The position numbers and the translations under genes are program-made. Positions 19,269 to 33,200 of a DNA stretch of 48,500 nt are shown one piece after another. The number at the start of each line of letters is the position of its first letter. Position 1 is the stretch's first letter. Source of the stretch: Glandiceps talaboti (taxonomy: Eukaryota > Hemichordata > Enteropneusta > Spengelidae). The notes beneath the pieces were generated by a model. The model worked only from the letters and a program-made list of their open reading frames with translations, did no database searches and had not been told where the DNA came from. The DNA is taken from positions 17,841,485 to 17,889,984 of the forward strand of contig NC_135562.1 in assembly GCF_964340395.1 (NCBI RefSeq), written 5' to 3'.

Positions 19269-22200
19269 GATATGGTTGATAGTACTCTGATAACCATCAT
19301 ACCCAGCACATTATGTTACCAGATTTGCCCGAGTTCCAAAGTTAACAGAATTTTACTTTGAGTAATGTCATTTTGTAATGTGTATCATCTTAGTTATTTC
19401 TATAAATTTATTCTAGTTAATTTTATCTGCTGTGTATGCATGGTTATATTTTATTATGATCCATACAAATGTTTTTCTTTTGTTTTGTTTTTATAGCTAT
19501 CAGGCTCTCTGTGACTGTCCCACAAGTGTATAGATGGATTTACATCCGGAAGTCGACAACCCTCATGATCTAACTGCTATTGATGAATCCAGATTAGAAG
19601 TAAACAAGAAACTTGTTGAAACAAAATAGGCGAAAAAAGAAAAACACATTGAATTGTACGAGGAAGTCGATGACCTTCTCACTATTGAGATAGTAGAAAT
19701 AAACCTTCAATCTAAAATTTAAGTTGCTGTGATCACAACAGTCCCATATGGATACATTTACAAAAGGACAGTCTGTTTTTCAACTCACTTCATAAATCTT
19801 CTCCAGGAAAGAACATTATCAAACTCCTGTACATATTTGGTGGTTTGTAACACAAAACTCAATCTCTTCTTTTTGTCTACTTCTAGCTTGGACTATTTAC
19901 TAGGTTGATCTTGACTATGTCCTTGTAACATATACCAGGATTAGTGCAATCTATTTCATGTAACAATGACAGCCAATGTAGGTACCACAAAGTTTAGTTG
20001 TGATATTACCATACCAAACATGTTCCTCAATGATTGGCTTATCTGTTCTATTGAAGTAGTATCTGGTTGATGATTCATTCAAACTTGACTTGTTTTTGAG
20101 AAGACTCTTATGGCTCATTTATAAGTTAAACACTTCATGGGGGCCATGAACTGTCAAGCTTTGGATAAACGTAAAATGATGTAATGTGAAAGATAACAAC
20201 AACTCTCTGCAGTTGTATTTTCAATACTTTATTTAACATGGAGAAAATAAATAAAAATGAATATGTAATATATATATGTGGCCAATAAAATATATAAATA
20301 CATAAAATATATCATCTGCTTCAGTTTACACTTTGTAACATGTATTGAAGTTCACTTGTTTGCAATGGCCCTGAGTCCTGCTATAAATAGTTTTCAGCAT
20401 GTCAGTCAATATCTTCACATTTGACTTTATGTAGAGGAAGACTTTCATCTTGTACAAATGTGTAATTTTTCATCTGTTGACAAGAGAGAACCAGAAATTT
20501 AAATTAGACATTGATTTCAATTTAAATCACTTTTGAGTAATATCACGGGACAATTGTGGAAACTGTTTCCAAACAAAACAAAAATATAGGTGTGCGTGCA
20601 AAGTCTTGCATATGAGATAAAATTAAAGTTTTGATGTGATGGAACAAATCAGGTGATTTGTTACTAATTGTCAGTCACGGCCAACAAACAAGAAACCCCT
20701 GAACATCAACCAAATAAGTGTGCTGATTAGTATTTCTTCACACTAATACATGTTAAAGAAATATCGTTTCAATGGGTACAAAATACTTATTTTCACCAAA
20801 TACCATATCACTGTTTTATCAGCATAAATATTGATTCTTAGTTTTTCCAAGTCACAATAGTACCCACATTTGAATTTATATTCTCAACAAAAATATTTCG
20901 ATCAATTTAGAACAAATTACATTAATTACAATCAATTGAAATCTTACCCTTTAACACGTTTTTTGTTTATACAGCATGTTATTCCTTAGTTCACAACCTT
21001 ACGTGTTTTAGCCAGTTATAAAAGATAATATACACATTTGCCTGTGCTAGTCGTCGCCTCGCTCCGTAGCACTGAATACACCCGTACTGATAGGAAACTG
21101 TGAATGCCTATCTGGCACTTGCTCTGATGTTGCGAAATAATCAGTACATCGGTTATAGTATTGCTCCGGTTCGGAGCAATGCGACGACTTTCGTTTTAGA
21201 TAAAATGTAGCAAAAAAGGCACGAACGAACGACTATCGACAGTGTACTAGTGACAGTGTAGTCTCGAGTCCCAATCAAGTAGCATTGTGTTGAGAGGTGT
21301 TCAGTTTGACAATTTATCCTTTAAAAAGTTATATTGACAGCTCTTTTTTATCCAGCATGTAGTCAAAATTTAAAACTGAGAAAGAAGAGTACCATATTTA
21401 CCCTGATTTTAAAAGCTCAGCCACGCCGAAAACTCCCGTAAGCCACGAACCATAGACGCCGTAGGGTATTGACCATTGAAGTGCTCGACCATGTAGACAG
21501 GAAGTTAGGCGTGGAGTAATGGATATAAGAACAAACGCGCGTAACCTCTGACCAGTTGACTGAAAAGATGACATCATCGATCCTCTCATTCCCGATGACA
21601 TGACGGGAACTGCTCATATACTGTGCTCTCCTACACCTGCAATGCTACTGTCATAATTAGCGGCGGCATCAAAGGAAAGAAATGCATCACTAAGTGATGT
21701 CAAGTACACCTAAATATGTATGATGCATATTTAATGACCACTGTCGTCATGGGGGTACTATGTGGTGATTCATTCCAACAAGATTTTGGTTACAAAAGGA
21801 ATTAGAACAGAGTTCATCCACAGATGAACCGAGTGGTTACATGCCACACCACACCACAGAATACTATACTATACTATACTATACTATACTATACTACACT
21901 ACACTACACTACACTACACTACACTACACTACACTACACTATGCTATACTATACTATACTATACTATGATATACTATGCCAAACTACACTACACTACACT
22001 AAAGTATACTATACTATACTATACTACACTACACTACACTATACTATACTATACTATACTATACTATATTACACTACACTACACTACACTATACTACACT
22101 ACACTACACTACACTATACTATACTATACTATACTATACTATACTATACTATGATATACTATGCCAAACTACACTACACTACAGTATACTATACTATACT

Positions 22201-23544
22201 ATACTATACTACACTACACTACACTATACTATACTATACTATACTATACTATACTATACTATACTATACTATACTATACTATACTATACTATACTATGAT
22301 TTTTTGCATAGTGACGGTGTGTACTTTTTGGCCGTTGGCCACCAGTACTGAATAAATCATTGATAATACTATACATTTACCATTGACTTGTCTATTGTGG
22401 GTACTGTCTATTATAATGTATATCACAGTAACTTCTATATACAGCCAGCTATAAACTATAATTATGATCGAAAAAGCTAGTTTGTAATGAGTGATATGTT
22501 AATAGCACCTTTGTGCATCATAGCTTTTAAAGGCACAGTTACATAGGGCGAAATATGAAGCAATTTGTCGTATGCGACGAGGCTAGCAACTGTGATGGAG
22601 TGCGTACAGTAACTAGTTACTTGGCGAGTTGCAAGGTCTGTTGCCAGGCAAACTGTTGCACATGCATATATAGACATATAAATGTTACAGGTCAATAAAG
22701 GTTAAGTCTTCTAGCGGCAGGAACTGGGAGGAAATGTTATAAAAGTGTTAATATTACCAATATTGTAGAGTTATCGATAGTAAAACTATATTCAATTCGA
22801 AGTTCATTTATGGCGAGGATGATCTTTCTGACATCGCTACTTGCATTCAAGTTAGAAATGGTATTTGTGGTGTTAAATCGAAACTGTATAAAAAATACTT
22901 GCCGAAATAGAATATTTATACTAAAAATATGGCAGCCATAACATTGAACGTCATTTTTGACACTTGGGTATATGTCAAAGGTTACTACTTGCGTCACGAC
23001 GAAATGCTTACACGGGGCAACTCATGAAGCAACTCAAGAAGCAACTTGCGATGAGTTGCAGCAAAAACCAACATGTTGGTTTCCTTGCAATGCACCTATC
23101 GACATCGCAAGGCCCTGTGATAGAGCACGTACACGAGGCAATTCGTCACCTGCAACAAATTGCTTGGCGAGTTGCTCGTCGAGTTGCCTCATGTAACTTG
23201 GCCTTAATATGAAGAGTAGCATGTTGGAAATACCTGTGCTGGTGACTCTTTGGTGATTTTAACAATAAATTTTAAAAATGAATACATAGGCCAGTGTACC
23301 AAGGATTTATAATAAATATATGCCACTATATCACCTGTGTGTAGCCAGCCATCAACTATTGTCTCATTTGTTGTTTTCTCATTTTTCAGATATCCTTTCA
23401 TGATCTGAGGTCCTCGGAAACATAGCTCACCATCTTCACCAGCACCCAACATTTCACCTGTCCCAAGGTCAATGACCTAGTAAATGAATGGAAGTAAGTA
23501 AAGATAAAATAAAGTCTAAACAGAATAACAAACATAGAAGTCTA

Positions 23545-23630
<86 letters not shown>

Positions 23631-24019
23631 CATACATACATGCACACATCTATGTATGTTCATACATACATACATACATACATACATACATACATACATA
23701 CGTACGTACGTACGTACGTACGTACGTACGTAAGGAAATAGTAAATCTATCCACCCATCCAGCCACTTATTCATTTTCTGTTTCCTTTAAACTGAGGTAA
23801 ACCTGTAATGCAAAAGTGGAGGCTAGATACCTTTGCTTCTGTATTGGGTAATAATAATCCACATGACCCAGGTGGACATCCGTTGTGAAGTGAACATGCC
23901 GTGACTAGACCTGTAGTTTCAGTAAGTCCATAACCTTGTAAGAAGATAAATTGTGTAAAACAAATTACCTTCAAAAAGGGAAGGCTCTGTTATAGGCTTG
24001 GGTGTGTGTGGTGTGGTGT

Positions 24020-24065
<46 letters not shown>

Positions 24066-26336
24066 TATCTTGTTTGCTGAGCTCCTTCCTGACTGTGAAC
24101 ACAATGTGAGCACGATACAGAGTGGGCAATATCTACGTACCCAAGCTTGAAATGTCATATCAAGCCACTTTCGTACTTAGAATTTGTTCCATACATTCAC
24201 GATAACAAAGTGCATGTGTCCAGAATGGTTTGTTGATGCAGGTTTTTTAATTATTATGATATATATCAAGTATGGCGGCTCAGAATTTAGCATCCGGTAA
24301 TATGCGTACCAACAGCAATCAAAGCTTGCCTTTTGCCCCCCCCCCCTCCCAATCGATATGTAACTTTGCTCCAGCAAGTTAAGTACACCTACAAAGGTTA
24401 CATTTGTCATAATGCACCAACCTTGTTGTATGATCAGTTCTTTGTTATGTGAAGAAAGTCTTTTCTTAGCACTCTCAATCGTGTCAAAACTAACAGGAGC
24501 TGCTCCAACCTCAATAAGTTTCAATGAAGACAAATCATACTTGTCAACGTTCGGGTCCTTCACAAGAAGCTGTACATATGGAGGAGTCTTCATGATAATG
24601 GTAACCTGGGCAACAACAATAAACATTTACTGCTGATGATTTTAAAAGTTGATAACAATGAGTCAACTGAAAAGAACTTAAGTTTTGATAAGTCGATCCA
24701 TTCTCAATTATCTGAAAATAGCTGTAACAACGGAGTAGCATAGCAACAAAGTAACACTTTAGGGACACATTCCTTAGAGACACTATCTTTAGGAACACTT
24801 TAGGAACACTTTCCTTAGAAAAACTGTAGGGATATTTTAGTCACACTTTCTTTAGGGAGTCTTTAGAAATATTCAATATTCAGACGTCAATACTAGGCGG
24901 TAACAAACATTCGATTTGCAGAAAAGCATTACGTATATACAGTTTTGAAATCGTGGATGAAAATGATAAAACAATTATATCTCATTCACAGTTTCTTTTT
25001 ATGGCAAGTATAGTTTAAGATAAAACTCGAACGGGTTGGGTATCCATATTTGGTTATTGTGTTGAAATGATAAATCAAACAACTTCGTAAACATACAATA
25101 CCTTGTGTTCTTCCACATTCCTTAGAACAACTTCTAGTTCTGGCATCAACATGGGTGGGATTATAAGTTTATGTCCCCGAAGTAGTGAACGTGTCATGAT
25201 CAATGAAAATCCACCAATATGAGCGAAAGGTAGCAAAGCTAAAGTTACGTTATCGTCACTTTCCATTCTCATGCTTTCGGGTTTCCTGTTGGAGAAGGAG
25301 GACACATTGAGAAGGTACATTATTGGTATTTTGTGTTTCAATGACCATCATAACTACCTTTGCCCTCGCTTAAACCCAATGTTCGAATCCCATTAACACT
25401 AATTTATCAGTGGAACCTCAGAGATTGAATTGTATATCTTTTTGTTTATCCATTACAAATTGTTCTATAGATCAACCTCAGCACTATTCTCACACTCACA
25501 TTTTATCCTGATCTTACACTACTCTTTGAACGTGCACTAGATGCAATTGGAACCTTTTATCAACAAGTAACTACAGTACTGATACTATCCACTGAAAGTT
25601 GGTCAATTACTTATAAATAGATACAGTATCTGTTAATTAATGGTCATTATCATCCGTAGGTGATTCACTGATAAGTTTAAATTTTAAGCAAAAATTTGCT
25701 GTTGAATCTGTTGCAATGATAAACCTTTTTTTGGGAACAAACAGCCACAGTCTATTCACTAAAAATTGTTAAAATACCGATAAGTAGACAATGTGTATTG
25801 TATCCATAAGTAGTAGTGAAGTAACAGATTGAAATCTATTCAGAGCGCTGATTTTTAGAAAAAACAATAATTTAAAACTCACAGGTGATTCAATGATGTT
25901 CATGGTGTATGATATTACAAGTAAATTATTGTACCTCACAAAACAAATGTTCCAAATGCAGCTAACGCAGCTTTAAGGTCGACCACGTTTTCATCGTTCA
26001 TTTTATATTTTCAAAGAAATGACAGGTCTTTGCTATCTAACTTTCTCCTTCCCTACTGGTGTTGTACATTGACTTTAAAAGATACTTACGTCAATTGCTC
26101 TATGCATGATATTATATTATGATGAGTAATCATAACACCTTTAGGAAGTCCAGTAGTACCACTAGAGTATGGTAAGATGACCACGTCTTCCTTAGGATTG
26201 ATTTTAATATCAGTAGGAAATGTAGAACCATCATCTTTCATAAATGTACTGAATGGTATACATCCATCAACATGCTCATCACCAACCACATATATACCCT
26301 ATGTTTATCAAGATAAAAATTATGTATGTATGTATG

Positions 26337-26370
<34 letters not shown>

Positions 26371-26382
26371 TGTATGTATGTA

Positions 26383-26419
<37 letters not shown>

Positions 26420-28376
26420 ATGTATGTATGTATGTATGTATGTATGTATGTATGTATGCAACCTACCTACATTAAAGATACGAACCATGCTCTTAAAGTA
26501 TTTAATGGCTTCCAATTCCAACAAGGTAAGCCACGATACCTTTTTTCTATGGACGTTAAGTCCTTATATACTTCCATACCACATAATGAAGGGTTAGTTG
26601 CAATCGAACACTATCTTAATTTAAGACCTGTACTTGACCCTCCTACCCACGTACTTCTTAGATTGGCAGAACTTGTTCTCACCTGTAATTATTTTACCTT
26701 TAATGACAGGTATTTTGTGCAGAAACGCGGCGTTGCTATGGGAAGTTGTCTTGGACCTAGTTATGCTTGTTTATTTATGTCTTATCAAGAACACCTTATT
26801 TTCAGCTCATATCAAGGGATCTTACCTGATCTATATAAACGATTTATTGATGACGGCGTTGGTGCAGCATCACTCAAACTTGAGGACCTTATGCAGTTTA
26901 TTAACTACATATGTAATTTTAATCCTGCTATTCAGTATACTTATGATATTTCAGAACTAACTATCAATTTCCTTGACATCTCCCTTAGGATTGATGGCGA
27001 TGATATAGCTACATCTATTTATACTAAACCTACTGATTCACATTCATATTTGCAGTATGGTTCATCACATCCTAATAAGTGTAAAGATTCCATTCCCTAT
27101 TCACAATTACTTCGTCTACGTCGTATTTGTAGTAGTGATTTGGATTTCAGAAAAAGGTCTGCTGAATTTTGCACGTACTTCCATCAACGTGGTTATCCTA
27201 TGTCTGTTACCAACGCGGCTTTACATAAAGTATCATCTTTGTCTAGGGAAGCTTGTATCAAATCACATGATCAGAGGAGTAACAACAATCGTCCCATACT
27301 AGCTCTTACATACCATCCCTTTTCAACTAGAGTTAAAAACATAATATACAAGCATTTCAATATCTTACGTTCTAATAGGGTTACCAATTCATTGTTCCCT
27401 GCAGTACCATTAACAGCTTGGCGTCGTGATACCAGTCTTAGAGATATGGTGGTACGTACAGAACAACGTGAATTGGAAGTTAATGCTGGTTCTTTTCCGT
27501 GCGATCGTACTCGATGTGGTACATGTCGTTTCATTATAAATACTAATCATGTTTTTGGCCCTAAGAACAGTGTGCCTGTTACAAGTAGATTTACTTGTAT
27601 TAGTACTAATGTAGTGTATTGCATTACATGTCAAAAATGTGGTTTTCTATATATAGGTTCAACTGTACGTCGTCTTGGTGATCGTTTCGTGGAACATCTC
27701 CGTTTGACCAGACAAAAGAATCGTAACTATCCCGTATCTATGCATTTTATTACAAACGATCATAATGTATCAGATATGTCCATTTCAGGAATTTGTAAGG
27801 TTTCTGGTGATGAGAAAGCTTTGAGGTTGAAGGAAGAAGAAATCATTTTCCGTCTTGGAACGCTGGAACCCCTTGGAATTAATAGATTATTCTCGTCTTT
27901 CCCAATCTAATTATCATGATTATTGGGTATTATTTTAAATTTCAGGCGTATTCTATTGGGTTCTATTAGGTGCGTGCGAATTTAAGAACTTATCCCACGT
28001 ATAACCGTTTATTTATATCACGCGCGGTTTTGTTCCATTATATTTAGAAATGTTCGGGTTTTCACCTGGCATTTCTCTGTCTCGCCAATTTTTCCTTTGA
28101 AAAAGAATATTTATTCGAAACGTCGGATTTTCTGTGTATGTATGTATGTATGTATGTATGTATGTATGTATGTATGTATGTATGTATGTATGTATGTATG
28201 TATGTATGTATGTATGTATGTGTGTGTGTGTTTGTGTGTGCTTGCGTGCGTGCGTGTGTAGGTAGGTAGGTATGTATGTATGTATGTATGTATGTATGTA
28301 TGTATGTATGTATGTATGTATGTATGTATGTGTGTGTGTATGTATGTGTGTATGTATGTGTGTTTGTTTGTGTGTG

Positions 28377-28408
<32 letters not shown>

Positions 28409-29985
28409 TGCGTAGGTAGGTAGGTAGCAGGTATGTATGTATGTATGTATGTATGTATGTATGTATGTATGTATGTATGTATGTATGTATGTATGTATGT
28501 GTGAATTTATGTAGAAAGTAATGTATAAAGAATGAGTGAGACAGTCCGAATAAATAGATGTAATCCGACGTTTCGAATAAATATTCTTGTTCAAAGAATT
28601 CAAGGCAAGACATAATAGGTAAACACTTGATTATATCTGAATTTGATGGACTAGAACGACAACCATGGAAGATTAATGGTTATACATATAAAATGTTCTA
28701 AAATTCACACGCACCAAAAAGAACCCAATGGAACATGCCTGAAAAATAAAATAAGCGTAGTTAGACAGGACATGATGTGAAAAATCTATTAACTCCAGGG
28801 AATTCCAGCGTTCCAAGATGGAAAACGATTTCCTCTTCCTTCAACCTCAATTGATTTTCATCGCCAGAAATCTTACAAATTCCTGAAATAGACATATCTG
28901 ATACACTATGATCGTTAGTAATAAAATGCATAGATACAGGATAGTTACGATTCTTTTGTCAGGTAAGACAGAGATGTTCCACGAAACGATCACCAAGACG
29001 ACGTACAGTTGAACCAATATACAAAACCCCCCACATTTTTGACATGTAATACAATACAATACACTACGTTAGTACAAATACAAGTAAATTTACTCGTAAC
29101 AGCCACTCTGTTCTTAGGGCCAAAAATATGATAATATTAATAATGAAACGACATGTACCACATCGAGTACGATCGCATGGAAATGAACGAGCATTACCTT
29201 CCATACCATGTTGTTCTGTATTGACGACCATATATCTACGATTGGTATCACGATGCCGAGCTCTTATGTATGTATGTATGTATGTATGTATGTATGTATG
29301 TATGTAGTGTTGCAGCCAGCCTTTTCAAAGAGTGGGACATAGTGTCCCGAACTTTCATTTTTCTGGGTCATCATACAATTTTTGAGGGACATTATAAAAA
29401 AAAGCGCCAATGGCGTTGTAGCACAACTGTACAGTTTTTCAAAATATTTACCCATATGCTGACCCATGCTAGATATTTGCTGAATGATTATGCAGTTGCC
29501 TATCCAACCCTGTTGTTATCTGTGCAATATACATGAACATTTCGCTATTGCTATAGGTGTGGTCATGTTGCTGAACATATTTGCATACAATTTTAGTGTG
29601 GGTCAACTATGACCCGTCACTTCCAAAACTGTGGGTCAGGTCCAAAAAATGTGTGTCAAATGACCCAAAAACCCCCTCTGGCTGCAACACTGTGTATGTA
29701 TGTATGTATGTATGTATGTATGTATGTATGTATGTATGTATGTATGTATGTGTGTTTGTATGAATGTACATGTGTGTGCATACGTGTATGTATGTATGTA
29801 TGTATGTATGTATGTATGTATGTATGTATGTATGTGTATGTATGAATGTGTTTGTATGAATGTGCATGTGTGTGCATACGTGTATGTATGTATGTATGTA
29901 TGTATGTATGTATGTATGTATGTCTGGCATGTGTTCATAAATATGCATGCGTATGGTTATCCGTTCATTCCTCCATCCATCTGAC

Positions 29986-30056
<71 letters not shown>

Positions 30057-30107
30057 ATGTCTGTCTGTCTGACTGCCTAGATGTCAGTCTGTCTGTCTGT
30101 CTGTCTT

Positions 30108-30152
<45 letters not shown>

Positions 30153-30163
30153 GCCTGCCTGCC

Positions 30164-30207
<44 letters not shown>

Positions 30208-33200
30208 CTTCTGTCTGTCCATATTTGTGCAGCTATTAGTACTTTAGTATCAAAACTATTTTTACATGTTACTGACATTAAGATAAAACCGCGAATATAG
30301 AGGTATAATAATTGTTGTATTGGCAATTTAGTGACAAGTCTTGAGAGCATCGCGATTTACACAAGACACTGCAGCAGGTTAAAGATTGAAATATTGTCTC
30401 TTGGCATGTGAAAGAACCTATTTGTTCGTAAATACACAAGTTACGTGAACTAAAATTTAGTTCAGACATGATTCTAATGACATAGTAAACAAACAAACCT
30501 TTATGTTCCCCACTTGTTCGGCTGCTTCTTTAGCCTTGTCAACACCAGAGGGCACTGTTATTATCCATTGAGCATCGGTGTGACCAAGTTGGTAAGAGAA
30601 CTCATCTGACAAAGTAATACAAAAAATAGCGCCACTTTTGTCAGCCTTTTGTTTGGTTATTTATGTTCTGACTGACCTTGCCTTGTTGAGTCAGAATAGC
30701 GTCTTCTGATGACGTATAACGTGATTATCATGACGTTTACCGTCCCATATCAGAAGCGATATTTCGCGTTGTATGTCCTCAAGAACGATTGATCTGGGCA
30801 TAAAGCTGTACCAATTGGCAATGTCATAGTTGCTGGCGTACGTGTTTAGAGCTTAAAAGTCATCCAAAATCATACTTGTTGTGATCAAGATATCCAGCAT
30901 ATCAAAACGTATTCAATATCACAATCTACTACATATATGTTTAAAGCTAAATATTGCTATATTTCCTTTTCGTCAATATTCTCTAGACATCTCAAGTTTC
31001 ATTCTCTAAACACCGCGAGTGTTTTCACAGACCTGGACACATCTCCGTTTAGCGACATGTCTTTCACAAAGGGAAAGCCATGTCTTTCACAAAGGGAAAG
31101 CCATTTATTGTAAAGAACAAAAAAGAATTATCATTGTTTTATATACTTACCAACTGTAAAGGTTGGATTTATAGGACCAAGGACGCCACCAATTGAAGCC
31201 ACGGAATATGACGTTATGAAAATATCAGGTGAGTTGGGTTGGTATAACGCACAGACATCTCCTTGTTTGAAACCCGATTTGACCAAACCACTGCCACATC
31301 TAAGAACGAAATCTTTCAACTGTCTGTAGGTGTAGCTATGATTTGAAACTGCATCGACCTAGGAGAATGAAAACACATTGATAGATACATGGTGTTCATG
31401 TTATAGACGACTACTAATTCAAATATTTTGAGGATTCCGCCAAAACTTTGGTTCACAGCAATGCAATGATTTGACCACATAGCACATTATATTTATGCTG
31501 GGGTTCAAAAACCTATCCAAGGGGGAGGGTCATATTTAGGAGGGTCACATTTTACACGTGCACTGTGGCAGTCCCTGGATGGGTGGGAACCCATGCTTGT
31601 TAGTACCCCTTTCCCCCGGAATATTTCAATGGAAAACGCCCCCTTTGAGGGGATAAGATTCTTGTAAAATGCACTCTGCCCTATTTCAAACAAAGTCTAC
31701 AATTCTGAGAAAAACGTTAACGTAACAAACATCCCTTCAAACACAGTCTCATACTTAGCTAAACTGCATGTGGTTAACTGTTTTCCACAATCCAATTGCA
31801 AAGCTGTTTGAATGTCGTGTGACAGAGGACAAGCTGCACATTGTTTTAAAATGCGTATACATTGCCATACAAGCGCAAAATGTACATATGAGCCATATAC
31901 GCGATTTCCTGCGCGATTTCCATGCACATATTGAGCTGTTTCACATACATGCTGAAAGCATTCACTGGCTTCTCTCATGAGAATGTCCATCGAGCAGAAA
32001 ATTGTGTAGAATATTTTATTTTCACTGGAATTACCATTGAATAGGTAATAAACGGTAATAAACATATTTTAGAATTTAACAGGTAATTTATGTTGTACTC
32101 TGTCTTACTTAGTTGCATGAATAGTGAAGGAAAAATAGTTTTCACTTGAAATGAAGTTTCAGATAAATCGTGTTTTCCAAACTAATCTGATGTAAATATT
32201 CTACACTACAGTCAATTCCAGCAAGAAATGTTGAATACAATTAAAGGGACAGTATTTGTAACTTTGTGATCTTTTTTCCATACTTTTGCTCTTTGTGTCA
32301 AATGCAGTTTCTTGTTCTACTCCTTAAAACATGTTGAAATATCCTGTATTTGGCTTGTCAACACAATCTGTATATGTTTAAAGTGCACTGTTATTGTTGA
32401 TAATTTTAGTCCAGACTAAAATTCACTTGTCAAAAATAACAATGCAGTTTGTACATATACAGGCTGTGTTTACAAGTGTTTGCCAAGCACAGGAGTGTTT
32501 CAATGTGCGTTATGGAGTAGAACAAGAAACTAAAAACTGTAGTTGACACACAGAACAAAACATACTGAAGAAATCATTAAAAGTTACATCTACCGTCCGT
32601 TTAATCTGTTCATATCATTTCCATCCATCTATCAGTGAATTTGTCATTTTGAGATGGGGAGTGTCAGATTTTAGAACTTTGCATTGGGGAGGGTCACATT
32701 TTAGAAAAAGGAGTAGGGGGAAGGTCACATTTTACAACTCAGACATACCCTAAATCCCCACGGCCCCCACCCCCTTGTAATTACTGAAGGCTCTCCAGGG
32801 TTACATACACATACGAATGCATGGATCTGAACAGATGCCACTTAATTGATACATTGATTCTGAGAAAAAATACACTAGGCCCTACAACCACATTATAAAA
32901 TTATTCGCAATTTCCTCGTTCACCGTACGTATGAAGACATGTTAATTCGTGTAAACTGATCAAAAGTTAACACTGTCATTTTATAATGACTTTGAGAAAA
33001 TAGATAAGACACAAAACACAGCAAAATTATTATCTGTATCATTTTCAATGTAATCCCTAGGATCTGGACTTACCATTGCGATTTTATCTCCATATTTTTC
33101 AAACTTCGACAACAGATACTGGGGAAGGGATACATCAGATGGTATTTGCAAATCAGGAAACTTGCTTTTTACAATACCTACGTGGTAGGGAGAGAAGAGT

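Noticed and set aside
21398-21617. Minus-strand ORFs around a CAGTTCCCGTCATGTCATCG word shared with 18024
   Set aside because: Only about 24 bp is shared; the ORFs show no conserved motif.
21824-22351. 175-codon open frame of Tyr-Thr-Ile-Leu repeats
   Set aside because: Translation of the ACTAT/ACTAC pentamer array; no independent coding signal.
25380-25402. GTTCGAATCCC, like a tRNA T-loop
   Set aside because: No T-stem, anticodon arm or acceptor stem can be drawn around it.
26177-26455. N-terminal extension of the Penelope-like frame back to 26177
   Set aside because: It crosses gene A exon 5 on the other strand and the TGTA tract; the retroelement starts at about 26456.
28013-28613. Long open frames rich in His-Thr-Tyr-Ile or Cys-Met-Tyr-Val (also at 4757, 7597, 8524, 13277, 14343, 23469, 29607, 29846 and 47280)
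   Set aside because: They are translations of tetranucleotide microsatellites, open because the repeat lacks stops in that frame.
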